Source: Pseudomonadota bacterium
GTDB taxonomy: Bacteria > Pseudomonadota > Alphaproteobacteria > Rhizobiales > Rhizobiaceae
Direction of reading: 5' to 3'
Assembly: GCA_023457435.1 (NCBI GenBank)
Contig: JAEWLS010000005.1
Coordinates: forward strand, 62,001-126,000
Length of the DNA: 64,000 nt
Shown here: in pieces, positions 8,163 through 16,326 of the stretch
Layout of the letters: each line of letters starts with the position of its first letter
Position numbering within the stretch: position 1 is the stretch's first letter
Notes under the pieces: generated by a model
The model's input: the letters and a program-made list of their open reading frames with translations, nothing else
The model's database searches: none
What the model was told of the DNA's origin: nothing
Translations under genes and position numbers: made by a program

Positions 8163-9175
8163 GCTGTGATCTCCACGCCAGCGGCGCGATAGACGGATTC
8201 CATCAGTCGCAGGGTCTCAAGGTTGTCGAGGCGGTCCGTCTCGAACGGCGCGCCCGTGCGCAACCCTTCGACGAACGCGGACATGATCGTGTCGAAGCAA
8301 TCCTGATAGCGGCCGATGAGATCGACCTCCTCGGCGTCAGCCTCGGCGCCCACGAGGAAGACGCGGTTGTAGTCCATGACGACCGTGCCTTTCGTGCCGA
8401 TGATCTCCAGCCGGTCGCCGTGCAGTTGCGGATAGCCCGGCGCGCAGATCGAGCCGTCGGCGGTGGCGATGAAGCCATCCTTGCCTTCGAGCAGGATCGC
8501 GGCCGTGTCCTCGCCGGGCAAACCCTCAGCCAGCCGGTTGAGCCGCGCCGCCACGACCTTCAGGGGCCCGCACAGGCAGCGCAGCACGTCGAGATGGTGG
8601 ATCATCGTCTCGAAGACGAGGTTGCGCCTGAACCCGGTGAGATAGGGCTGGCGCTCGATCAGGAAGGGCACCGTGCCCTCTCGCGATGTCAGCCCGGAGC
8701 CCCGGCACGAGATCGCCGCGTGGCGCGGCGTACCGATCCGCCCTTCGGCGATCCAGCGGCGCACTGTCATGTAGTGCGGACGGAAGCGGTAATTCTCGTG
8801 CACCATGAAGCGGACGCGCTCGCCGACATAATCCACCAGCGCCTCGGCCTCCGCGACGGTCTCGGTCATCGGCTTCTGCAGCATGACGTGCACGCCGTGA
8901 TCGGCAGCGAGCCGCGTCACCGGTGCATGAGCGCCGACTGAGGCGGCGATGTCCACCGCCTCGAAGCCACCGTCGGCGAACAGGGCGGCCGGGTCGTCGT
9001 AGACGCGGCCGACGGCGAATTCGCGCGCGCGCGCAGCGGCCTTCGTCCGGTCGATGTCGCATACCGCGACGACCTCCGCTCCGGCCGCCCGCCAGGCGCG
9101 CAGGTGATAAAGGCTGATCATGCCCGCGCCAACGAGGGCGACGCGCAGCGCACCGCTGTGCGGCGACGTGCTCAT
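8159..9175 (-). CDS. Gfo/Idh/MocA family oxidoreductase
   Basis: NAD(P)-dependent sugar or inositol dehydrogenase of about 338 residues. The N-terminal Rossmann fold opens VALVGAGMISLYHLRAW; the family EKP motif appears as LQKPMTETVAEAE, with the Lys retained, and a MVHENYRFRP segment follows. I chose the ATG at 9175, which overlaps the preceding ABC gene stop by ATGA, instead of the upstream extension. A hydroxyl-oxidising first step fits the SDR, dehydratase and aldehyde dehydrogenase that follow. The substrate is unknown. Confidence 0.9.
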   Translation of the reverse strand: MSTSPHSGALRVALVGAGMISLYHLRAWRAAGAEVVAVCDIDRTKAAARAREFAVGRVYDDPAALFADGGFEAVDIAASVGAHAPVTRLAADHGVHVMLQKPMTETVAEAEALVDYVGERVRFMVHENYRFRPHYMTVRRWIAEGRIGTPRHAAISCRGSGLTSREGTVPFLIERQPYLTGFRRNLVFETMIHHLDVLRCLCGPLKVVAARLNRLAEGLPGEDTAAILLEGKDGFIATADGSICAPGYPQLHGDRLEIIGTKGTVVMDYNRVFLVGAEADAEEVDLIGRYQDCFDTIMSAFVEGLRTGAPFETDRLDNLETLRLMESVYRAAGVEITA

Positions 9176-9795
9176 GCGGCGCGCTCCGTCAGCAGGTCGC
9201 CGAGATAGGCGCGGCACGGCTCGTGGGCGACCAGTCCCGCGAAGTCGGCGATGGCCGTCACCGTGCCCTTCTGCACGAAGATGAACCGCTCGCAGATCTC
9301 CTCGAGGATTTCGAGGTGGAAGCGCTCGTTGGGGTGGACGCAGAGAAACACGAGCCGCCCCTCGCCGCGCAGGCGGCGGAAGAAGTCGAGCATGAAGCCT
9401 ATATAGCCGTCCTGGGTGTTGAACTGCGGCTCGTCGAACAGGTGGACCAGCGGGTATTCGCTGCCGGCGCGCTCCAGCAGCGCGTTGGGCGTGAACGACC
9501 GGAAGTGTCGGACCTGGTAGGACTGGTGATAGTGGATCGCGAGGCGGTCGCGCTCGTCCGTGCGCACGCGGTGAATGTCACGGCCCTGCACCCTGACGCT
9601 TCCCGCGGTCGGCGCGTTGGAGCCGGTTATCAGCTCGAACAGTGTCGTCTTGCCCGAACCGTTCGGCCCCATCATGCCGACGATGCCGGGGGCCTCGATG
9701 GTGAAATCGGCTTCGAGCCGAAATGTTTCCTGCGCGGCCGGCCAGCCGCGCTTGTAGATCTTCTTCAGGCCGCACACTTCCAGCATTGGCGCCAT
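9172..9795 (-). CDS. Short ABC-type ATPase lacking the LSGGQ signature
   Basis: A 207-residue ABC nucleotide-binding protein. Walker A is GMMGPNGSGKTT and Walker B is PLVHLFDEP, with a switch-like CVHPNERFH later. Between them, where the LSGGQ signature and helical subdomain should be, the sequence instead reads YQVRHFRSFTPNALLERAGS, and no recognisable signature exists. The operon already has LivG- and LivF-type ATPases, so this is a third, divergent copy, coupled by ATGA to the Gfo/Idh/MocA gene. It may be a regulatory or non-canonical subunit. Start alternatives are ATG 9795 and a GTG six bases upstream overlapping the livF-type stop. Confidence 0.75.
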   Translation of the reverse strand: MAPMLEVCGLKKIYKRGWPAAQETFRLEADFTIEAPGIVGMMGPNGSGKTTLFELITGSNAPTAGSVRVQGRDIHRVRTDERDRLAIHYHQSYQVRHFRSFTPNALLERAGSEYPLVHLFDEPQFNTQDGYIGFMLDFFRRLRGEGRLVFLCVHPNERFHLEILEEICERFIFVQKGTVTAIADFAGLVAHEPCRAYLGDLLTERAA

Positions 9796-9797
9796 GT

Positions 9798-10493
9798 TCA
9801 CATCCCGATCAGGTCGCGGCGCCGGGCCGGGTTGTCGATGAGTTCGCGCGCCGGGCCCGCGTGCACGATGCGGCCGTGGTCCATCACATAGACGCGGTCG
9901 GAAACCTCCAGCGCGGCCAGCGCGTTCTGCTCGACGATCAGCGAGGAGATGCCCTCGGCCCTGAGCAGGCGCACCGACTTCATCACGTCCTGCACGATGC
10001 GCGGGGCAAGACCCTGGCTCGGCTCGTCGAACAGCACGAGGCCGGGCGATGCCAGCAGGGCGCGGGAGATCGCAACCATCTGCATCTCGCCGCCCGAGAG
10101 ATTTTCGCATTCGCGCGGCATCAGGTGCTCCAGCGCCGAGAAGACGCCGAACATCTCGGCGACCTTCCACTCGCGGAACTTCGTCCTGCGCCGCGCGATC
10201 TGGAGGTTGCGCGCCACCGTCAGCGTCGGAAACACGCGACGGTCGTCCGGCACCCAGCTGATGCCCATGCCGGAGATGCGGTGGGTGGGCAGCGCGGTGA
10301 TGTCGGCGCCGTCGAAGCTTATGCGCCCGGCGCGCGGGCGCGTGAGGCCGAGAATGGAGCGGATCGTCGTGGTCTTGCCAGCGCCGTTGGGACCAAGCAG
10401 GGCAACGACCTCGGCCTTGCCGACAGTGAGCGAGGCGCCGAACAGGGCCTGCGTTTCGCCATAGAAAGCCTCGATGTTGCGGACTTCAAGCAA
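9798..10493 (-). CDS. HAAT-family ABC transporter ATPase, LivF type (cluster 1)
   Basis: Nucleotide-binding subunit of 231 residues. Walker A is LLGPNGAGKTT, the signature is ENLSGGEMQM and Walker B is LVLFDEPSQGLAP, followed by an IVEQN switch-His equivalent; that sequence is the hallmark of LivF. It overlaps the LivG-type gene by eight bases and sits in the order receptor-H-M-G-F. The catabolic neighbours suggest that the imported substrate is a sugar-like compound rather than an amino acid, which is an inference. Confidence 0.93.
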   Translation of the reverse strand: MLEVRNIEAFYGETQALFGASLTVGKAEVVALLGPNGAGKTTTIRSILGLTRPRAGRISFDGADITALPTHRISGMGISWVPDDRRVFPTLTVARNLQIARRRTKFREWKVAEMFGVFSALEHLMPRECENLSGGEMQMVAISRALLASPGLVLFDEPSQGLAPRIVQDVMKSVRLLRAEGISSLIVEQNALAALEVSDRVYVMDHGRIVHAGPARELIDNPARRRDLIGM

Positions 10494-11235
10494 CGGCGGC
10501 CTCCCCCAGCGCGGAGCGCCGCACCCACTTGTTGGCCTGCAGCTCGGCCGGCGTCCCCTGCGCGATGACCTGCCCCCAATGGATGACCGAGATGCGGTCG
10601 GCGAGCTCGAACAGGAAACGCATGTCGTGCTCGATCATCACGATCGTGTAGCGCTCGCGCAGCCGCCGGATCAGTGCCGCAAGACGCCGCGTCGCCTCGG
10701 TACCGAGGCCTGATGTGGGTTCGTCGAGAAACAGGAGCTTCGGTTTCGCGGCAAGCGCGACGCCAATCTCCAGCGCCCGGCGCTCGCCGTAGGAGAGCGA
10801 CGTCGCCTTCTCCCATGCTCGGGCCGCCAGCCCGACCTGATCGAGCACTTCCGTTGCCGCGTCGACCAGTGCCCGGTCGTCGAACACGCCGCCGAAGAAG
10901 CTGGTTTGCCGCACGCGGAACTCCGGCAGCGCCAGCATCACGTTCTCGATGACCACGCTGTCGTCGAAGAGGTTCATGATCTGGAACGAACGCGACACGC
11001 CCATGCGCGCGATCGTCTGCGGCGGAAGGCCGGCGATGGATACGCCCTCCAGTTCGATCTCGCCGCGGTCGGGTCGGTGCATTCCGGTCAGCACATGGAA
11101 GCAGGTCGTCTTGCCTGCCCCGTTCGGCCCCATAATGCCGCTCACCTGTCCCTTGTCGAAGGATAGCGAGATGTTTTCCAGCACGACGCGCGACCCGAAG
11201 CGCTTGTGAAGGTTGCGGGCTTCGAAGAAGGCCAT
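10486..11235 (-). CDS. HAAT-family ABC transporter ATPase, LivG type (cluster 1)
   Basis: A 249-residue ATPase starting MAFFEARNLHKRFGSR. Walker A is IMGPNGAGKTTCF, the signature TSLSYGERRALE is the variant normal for LivG, Walker B is LLFLDEPTSGLG and the H-switch is IEHDMRF. Its ATG shares one base with the stop of the LivM-type permease (TGATG), so the two are coupled. A longer upstream reading frame exists but lies inside the permease gene and is not real. Confidence 0.93.
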   Translation of the reverse strand: MAFFEARNLHKRFGSRVVLENISLSFDKGQVSGIMGPNGAGKTTCFHVLTGMHRPDRGEIELEGVSIAGLPPQTIARMGVSRSFQIMNLFDDSVVIENVMLALPEFRVRQTSFFGGVFDDRALVDAATEVLDQVGLAARAWEKATSLSYGERRALEIGVALAAKPKLLFLDEPTSGLGTEATRRLAALIRRLRERYTIVMIEHDMRFLFELADRISVIHWGQVIAQGTPAELQANKWVRRSALGEAAVA

Positions 11236-12266
11236 CACGCCTTCCTCTCGGCAAGTGCGGACTCCGCCGGCTCGGCGCCCGCGCCGCGCACGCGCTTCCA
11301 GCCGAGATGGATCATGCCCGCCAGCCCCTCGGGGCGCAGCATGACCATGGCCATGAACATCAGCCCGTACCACAGCAGCCAGGTTTCGGTCAGGCCGCCG
11401 AGCACGTCGCGGGCGACGAAATAGAGGATGACGCCCAGCACCGGTCCCCAGAAGCTGACCAGGCCGCCGCCGACCAGCACCATCATCACAATGAGGCCCG
11501 ACTGGTGCAGGCTCATCACGTCGGGATAGGCACTCTGCTGGGCCATAGAGAACACGCCGCCGGCCAGCCCGGCAAACATCGCGGAGATTACGAACGCAGC
11601 CCATTTGAAGCGCCAGACTTCGTATCCGGCGAAGCGGGCGCGAGTCTCGTTCTGGCGGATCGCCTGCAGCACGCGTCCAAAGGGCGAATTGACCAGGCGC
11701 CACAGGACAAGCACGGTGAGCAGGAGGAAGAAGGCGGCGAGATAGAACAGCGCCACGTTCGAGTTCAGGTCGAGTTGAAGGCCGAAAAATGACAGTGGCG
11801 GACGCGGGATGCCGAGCAGGCCGTCTTCGCCCCCGGTCATGCCGTAGAGCTTCATCGACGAGAACCAGAAGACCTGGCCGAAGGCGATCGTCAGCAGGGC
11901 GTAGTAGATGCCGCGCCGGTGCGAGATGAACGCGCCGACCACCGCGCCCGCCAGGCCCGCCGCGAGGATGGCCGCGCCCAGCCCGCCCCACAGACTGAGC
12001 GCCACGTTCTGCTGGAAAAGGCCAAAGGCGTAGGCGCCGATGCCGAGATAGGCGCCGTGTCCGAACGAGTGCAGCCCGGCGTAGCCGAACAGCAGATTGA
12101 AGCCGAGCGCGAAGATCATCCAGATGGCGATCTCGATGCCGAGATAATGGTAGAGGCCGACGGCCGGCAGCCACCAAGGCGCCATCACCAGCGCAAGCGC
12201 CAGTGCGCCGACGGGTGCCCAGGCATGAAGCGGCGAGCGGGACGGAACGTCGGAAAGCGATATCAC
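11235..12266 (-). CDS. HAAT-family ABC transporter permease, LivM type (cluster 1)
   Basis: Integral membrane permease of 343 residues with about nine hydrophobic segments. The LivM landmark LGFNLLFGYAGLHSFGHGAY is near residue 53, and the cytoplasmic EAA-like region reads RVLQAIRQNETRARFAGY. It lies two bases after the LivH-type gene and overlaps the LivG-type gene by one base. Confidence 0.92.
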   Translation of the reverse strand: MISLSDVPSRSPLHAWAPVGALALALVMAPWWLPAVGLYHYLGIEIAIWMIFALGFNLLFGYAGLHSFGHGAYLGIGAYAFGLFQQNVALSLWGGLGAAILAAGLAGAVVGAFISHRRGIYYALLTIAFGQVFWFSSMKLYGMTGGEDGLLGIPRPPLSFFGLQLDLNSNVALFYLAAFFLLLTVLVLWRLVNSPFGRVLQAIRQNETRARFAGYEVWRFKWAAFVISAMFAGLAGGVFSMAQQSAYPDVMSLHQSGLIVMMVLVGGGLVSFWGPVLGVILYFVARDVLGGLTETWLLWYGLMFMAMVMLRPEGLAGMIHLGWKRVRGAGAEPAESALAERKA

Positions 12267-12268
12267 GG

Positions 12269-13189
12269 TCAGTTCTCCAGCGCGCTCTTGCGGCCGAGCA
12301 GGCCGCGGCTGCGGAAACCGACCACGACGATCAGCAGGATGTACATCGACATGGTCGCCCAGGCGCCGGCATAGGCGCCTGTGATGCCCACGGCGAGGCC
12401 GACCATGAGGGCGGCCACGACCGCGCCCCAGAAGCTGCCGATGCCGCCGATGACGATGATCAGGAACGCGGGGATCACCACGTCGATGCCGACATGCGGG
12501 CGCAGGCCCCAGATCGGCACCATGATGATTCCGGCAAGGCCGGCCAGAGCAGCGCCGAAGCCGAACACCAGCAGACGCAGCTTCGAAAGATCGTAGCCGA
12601 GCGCGCGCACCATCTCACTGTCATGCGCGCCCGCCTTGATGATGGCGCCGTAGGGCGTCTTCTCGAGGAACAGCCAAACCGCCACGATGGCCACCAGGCT
12701 GAAGCCGGCGGCGAAGAACTTGTACTTGGAATAGATGTATCCGGCGACGAGGATGGGACCGTTGATGATCGCAGGCACCTGCAGGTTCTGCTCGCCTGTG
12801 CCCCAGCCGAGCCGGATGATCTCCTCGATCACCAGCGCTGCGCCGAAGGTGAGCAGCAGGCCGTAGAGCGGGGCCTTGCCGTAGGTGGGCCGCAGGCAGA
12901 GCTCCACCGCCATGCCTGCAAAGGCTGCGAGCAGCGGCCCCAAGACCAGCGCCGCTATGTAGCGCGTCTCGATCGAAAGGCCGGCCCACCAGATGCCAAG
13001 TGCGGTGTCACCCAGGAAAGTGCCGCCGAGAACGCTGAGCGCGAAATAAGCGCCGAGCGCGAACAGCGAACCGTGGGCGAGGTTGATGACCTCCATCACG
13101 CCGACGATGAGCGTGAAGCCCAGAGCGATCAGCGCGAAGAGCAGGCCGAGGGTCAGGCCGTTCAGGATGTGGGGCAGAAGGTCGAGCAT
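12269..13189 (-). CDS. HAAT-family ABC transporter permease, LivH type (cluster 1)
   Basis: Permease of 306 residues starting MLDLLPHILNGLTLGLLFAL, with the LivH hallmark GVMEVINLAHGSLFALGAYF near residue 30 and a final GFRSRGLLGRKS tail. I placed the start at 13189; upstream open frame overlaps the receptor gene and shows no LivH similarity. It forms the membrane pore with the LivM-type protein. Confidence 0.92.
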   Translation of the reverse strand: MLDLLPHILNGLTLGLLFALIALGFTLIVGVMEVINLAHGSLFALGAYFALSVLGGTFLGDTALGIWWAGLSIETRYIAALVLGPLLAAFAGMAVELCLRPTYGKAPLYGLLLTFGAALVIEEIIRLGWGTGEQNLQVPAIINGPILVAGYIYSKYKFFAAGFSLVAIVAVWLFLEKTPYGAIIKAGAHDSEMVRALGYDLSKLRLLVFGFGAALAGLAGIIMVPIWGLRPHVGIDVVIPAFLIIVIGGIGSFWGAVVAALMVGLAVGITGAYAGAWATMSMYILLIVVVGFRSRGLLGRKSALEN

Positions 13190-13217
13190 GAACGGTCTGC
13201 GCTGCTTGTGACATGGG

Positions 13218-13242
13218 TCGCGGCCGGCGTAACCGGCCGCGA
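13218..13242 (-). terminator. GC hairpin between receptor and LivH-type genes (cluster 1)
   Basis: A perfect 10-bp stem (TCGCGGCCGG with CCGGCCGCGA, loop CGTAA) sits in the 76-bp gap after the substrate-binding protein gene. Without a U-tract it is likely a partial terminator or RNA-stability element that raises receptor expression over the permease genes. Confidence 0.6.
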
Positions 13243-13265
13243 TCCGGACGATAGGCGTTCGCCGC

Positions 13266-14561
13266 CTAGGCGTCGAACGTCGGCGTATCCGTGTAGCTTT
13301 CCAGCTTGCAGGCGTCGGCCGCCGCCGAGTCCAGCACCGCGTCGGGGGCCGTGTTCGCGACGATCTCGAACATGTCGTCCTTGTCCTTATCGGACCACTT
13401 GGAGTTTGCGGTCGCGAGATAGATCGTCTGCTGGACCTGATGCGTGGCGGCGTCGATCCACGCGTCGTGGTGCTGCATGCGGTCTGCGGCCGACATCTTG
13501 TGGCCTTCCAGCGCCTTGATGACGGCGATGTTGTTGGCGCTGCCGGCACGCTCGATGGCCGACAGAAGCTCGCGGGTCGACATGTAGCCGTTGTAGAAGA
13601 CATTGCCCGGAACCTTCATCTGGGTGTCCGGATAGCGCTGCTGGTACTTCTTGACGAAATCCGCCACGCCGGGCAGGTCGAGCTTGTAGTACCAAGTGGT
13701 GCCGAAGACGCCGAAAAGGTTGTCCTGCGGCAGGCCGTAAACGTCCGGCCAGTCCTGCTGGCTGTTGATCCAGGCCGGGCTGGCTCCCATGCCGAGCTGC
13801 GCGACCTGCTGGCGGAAAGCCTTCTGGTCGTCGCCGCCGATCGCCGCCGACACCACGCCGGGCTTCTGCTGCTGGACCCGCAGCAGGGCGGACGAGAAGT
13901 CGCGCGTGCCCTGCGGGATCAGGATCTCCTCCATGACCTCGCCGCCATACTCGGCCAGCAGCGCCTTGGTGGCCTTGGCGGTGTCGTGACCCCAGACATA
14001 GTCATTGGTCAGAAGCATCCACTTCTTGCCGTAGGTGTCGATGGCGTTCTTGACCGCCGCCTTGGCGAAGTTCGTGCCGTTGCCGTCCCACACGAACTTG
14101 GTGCGGTGGCAGTTCTGCCCTGCCTCGGTCGGCGAGGACGAATTGGTGTTCATGTAGATCACGCCGTATTTCTGCGCGACCTGGCTGATAGCGTTGGCAA
14201 CGCCCGAATGCACGGCGCCCACGAGGAAACCGCACTGCTCGCGCGTGATCATGCGCTCTGCCACGCGGCTGCCCGTCGCTGGCACCGTCTCGGTGTCGAT
14301 GTGGATGTATTCGATCTTGCGGCCGAGAACACCGCCGCGCTCGTTGGCCTCGTCGATGGCCATGATCATACCGCGACGGTCGCTGGCCCCGGAATTCGCA
14401 TACTGGCCGGAAGCATCCGACGTCAGCCCGATACGAATGGGCTTGTCGGAGGCCTGCGCCCAAGCGCGGTTGTGCTTCCACGGGCCCGCGAAAGCGGTCA
14501 ATGCACTGCCTGCCGCCGCCGCGCCGAGCAGACCCCGGCGCGTGAATTTGCCTTGAGACAT
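13266..14561 (-). CDS. ABC transporter substrate-binding protein, HAAT type, Tat-exported (cluster 1)
   Basis: Periplasmic binding protein of 431 residues (Leu/Ile/Val- or urea/amide-binding fold). The N-terminus MSQGKFTRRGLLGAAAAGSA is a twin-arginine signal, ending around RAWAQA. The mature protein begins PIRIGLTSDASGQYA, a typical HAAT receptor opening, with a later FLVGAVHSGVANAISQVAQK segment. As the first gene of the minus-strand operon it sits opposite the RpiR regulator. With sugar-acid enzymes downstream, its ligand is probably not a branched-chain amino acid, although this cannot be read from sequence. Confidence 0.9.
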   Translation of the reverse strand: MSQGKFTRRGLLGAAAAGSALTAFAGPWKHNRAWAQASDKPIRIGLTSDASGQYANSGASDRRGMIMAIDEANERGGVLGRKIEYIHIDTETVPATGSRVAERMITREQCGFLVGAVHSGVANAISQVAQKYGVIYMNTNSSSPTEAGQNCHRTKFVWDGNGTNFAKAAVKNAIDTYGKKWMLLTNDYVWGHDTAKATKALLAEYGGEVMEEILIPQGTRDFSSALLRVQQQKPGVVSAAIGGDDQKAFRQQVAQLGMGASPAWINSQQDWPDVYGLPQDNLFGVFGTTWYYKLDLPGVADFVKKYQQRYPDTQMKVPGNVFYNGYMSTRELLSAIERAGSANNIAVIKALEGHKMSAADRMQHHDAWIDAATHQVQQTIYLATANSKWSDKDKDDMFEIVANTAPDAVLDSAAADACKLESYTDTPTFDA

Positions 14562-14616
14562 TTCTTCCTCCCTTGACGTACGGATTGTTCTCGCCGCGAA
14601 CCTCCCAGTCGCGGTT

Positions 14617-14651
14617 TGAATTCATATTCACGCAGAATGAATTTTCATTCT
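14617..14651. promoter_or_regulatory. Paired palindromes between the RpiR gene and ABC operon
   Basis: TGAAT-TCAT-ATTCA (14617-14630) and AGAATGAA-TT-TTCATTCT (14634-14651) are two adjacent inverted repeats sharing the GAAT/ATTC core, in the only intergenic space between the divergent RpiR gene and the operon. RpiR-family regulators bind AT-rich inverted repeats of this kind, so this is the best operator candidate for the cluster. Confidence 0.55.
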
Positions 14652-14734
14652 CTCCTTGTCAACGGCCATTGTTTCGGCAATCGCTGTCATGTGCAGGTTA
14701 TAAAGCAGGCCCGACAGATCGGGCGGAGTGGACG

Positions 14735-15586
14735 TTGAACGACAGGCAACTGGGCACGACTGATCACTCGGGCGAGACCGCCGAGACTTTCGAGTCCTTG
14801 CGCTCCCGCATTCGTTCCAGGTTCGAGAACCTTTCGCCCCATCTCCAGCGCATCGCGCGTTCCGCGCTCGAGCAGCCCAACAGCTTCGCGCTGTCCACGA
14901 TCGCGACCATCGCCGGCGAGCTGGGCGTGCAACCCTCAACGCTGATCCGTTTCGCCAAGGAGTTCGGCTATGCCGGATTCTCGGACGTTCAGCGCATATT
15001 CCGCCTGCGGCTCATCGAAGGCGCGGCCGACATGCGCGAGCAGGTTTATGAGCGGCAGGCAGAGCGGCCGCAAGCCGATCTCGCCGCCACGCTCGCGGCG
15101 TCCATTTCGGCATCGGAGGCGTCGCTGGAGGAGCTGCGCACTTCCATCGCCACCGCTGACCTCGCGAGCGCCGTGGCGATGCTCGACGCAGTCAGTCATG
15201 TCTACATCGCGGGACTGCGCCGCTCCCGCGCCATCGCGACCTACTTCGCCTATGGTCTCTCGCGGTCAGAGCGACGCTGCAGTCTGCTCGACTTCGGCGG
15301 TGGCATGGCCGCGCAGCAGGTGGCCAACATGAAGCCCGGCGACCTGCTGGTCGCCATCGCCTTCCCGCCCTATTCAGAGTCGGTCGTCGACGTCGTCGTT
15401 GACGCGCATCTTAGCGGCAAGCAGGTGCTTGCGATCACCGACTCGTCCCATAGTCCGTTGGCGCGGCACGCAAAGCTGACCTTCCTCGTCGACAACGCCG
15501 CTACTGGCCAGTTTCGTCCGATCGCCGGCGCGATCGCACTGGTGCAGACGCTGGTGTCCGGGCTTGGACGCGAAACGTCGTCGTAG
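14735..15586 (+). CDS. MurR/RpiR family transcriptional regulator
   Basis: Regulator of 283 residues. It has an N-terminal HTH_6 domain (about residues 18-95, with LSTIATIAGELGVQPSTLIRF as the HTH) and a C-terminal SIS sugar-phosphate-binding domain (about 130-260; VYIAGLRRSRAIATYFAYGL and GDLLVAIAFPPYSESVVDVV). I chose TTG 14735 because GGCGGAG lies six bases before it; the open frame continues upstream through the operator region with no domain similarity. It faces the ABC/catabolic operon and probably controls it in response to a sugar-like effector, which supports the idea that the operon handles a sugar derivative. Confidence 0.9.
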   Translation: MNDRQLGTTDHSGETAETFESLRSRIRSRFENLSPHLQRIARSALEQPNSFALSTIATIAGELGVQPSTLIRFAKEFGYAGFSDVQRIFRLRLIEGAADMREQVYERQAERPQADLAATLAASISASEASLEELRTSIATADLASAVAMLDAVSHVYIAGLRRSRAIATYFAYGLSRSERRCSLLDFGGGMAAQQVANMKPGDLLVAIAFPPYSESVVDVVVDAHLSGKQVLAITDSSHSPLARHAKLTFLVDNAATGQFRPIAGAIALVQTLVSGLGRETSS

Positions 15587-15730
15587 TGCGATTTGTGGCA
15601 TACCACTTCTCATTCGCCGCAACCTACGCCAAGGTAGCCTCGGGCGTCATCAGAACGCCGGACCCGGCTCGATGCCGGGAAAGACGGGTCTTCACACGAC
15701 CCGAATCCGGTCAGATCGACGGAGTCGCCA

Positions 15731-16291
15731 ATGCCTACGCGCCGAGATCTTCTCCTCGCAGTGTTCCTGCTGGCAACGTTCCGCTCCGCGCAGGGCGGCG
15801 ACGGGGCGACCCGTCGCGACGAACTCTTTGCACGCCTGCGCCAATCCACGACAGAGCACGAGGGGCGCCTCGCCGAGGACGCGGTCTGGCGCATGTGGAT
15901 GGAAATGGCCCCCAGCCGGAAAATCGCCGCTGCCGTTTCGGAAGCCATGCGAGCGCGCGAGAGCTACGACTTCGACAAGGCGCTCACGATCCTTGATGGC
16001 GTGGTCATCCAGGCGCCGCAATATGCCGAAGGCTGGAACCAGCGTGCCTTCGTCCGCTTCCTGAAGGAAGATCATGATGGTGCGCTGCAAGATATAGATC
16101 GAGCGCTCCAGCTCGAACCGAAGCACTTCGCCGCTCTTGCGGGCAAGGCCATGATCCTGATGCGGCAGGGGCGCGTGGAAGTCGGGCAGGCAGCATTGCG
16201 CCAGGCTGTGGACATACACCCGTGGCTACGTGAACGGTCGATGTTGCTGTCGCCGGTCGAGCCGCCCTCAGACAAAGGCCGCGATATCTAA
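15731..16291 (+). CDS. Exported TPR-repeat protein of unknown function
   Basis: 186 residues with a signal-like N-terminus (MPTRRDLLLAVFLLATFRSAQG) and two or three tetratricopeptide repeats from about residue 78 to 155 (ALTILDGVVIQAPQYAEGWN and ALQDIDRALQLEPKHFAALA fit the TPR pattern). Such small periplasmic TPR proteins are common in Rhizobiales and act as scaffolds. GGAG lies six bases before the ATG. It is convergent with the second ABC operon and its stop lies inside a shared inverted repeat. No functional link to the neighbours is evident. Confidence 0.8.
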   Translation: MPTRRDLLLAVFLLATFRSAQGGDGATRRDELFARLRQSTTEHEGRLAEDAVWRMWMEMAPSRKIAAAVSEAMRARESYDFDKALTILDGVVIQAPQYAEGWNQRAFVRFLKEDHDGALQDIDRALQLEPKHFAALAGKAMILMRQGRVEVGQAALRQAVDIHPWLRERSMLLSPVEPPSDKGRDI

Positions 16292-16326
16292 AGAATGGAT
16301 ATCGGCGGCCGACAACTATCTTTAGA
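16287..16326. terminator. Inverted repeat spanning both stop codons of convergent genes
   Basis: TCTAAAGA (16287-16294) pairs with TCTTTAGA (16319-16326), with an inner TCGG-CGG-CCGA hairpin in the loop. Both TAA stops, of the TPR gene and of the convergent LivF-type gene, lie within the arms. The position fits a bidirectional terminator, although the stem is AU-rich and short. Confidence 0.45.

Noticed and set aside
10486..12177. 563-codon frame that contains the LivG-type ATPase
   Set aside because: Only the last 249 codons encode the ATPase; the rest lies out of frame inside the LivM-type permease.
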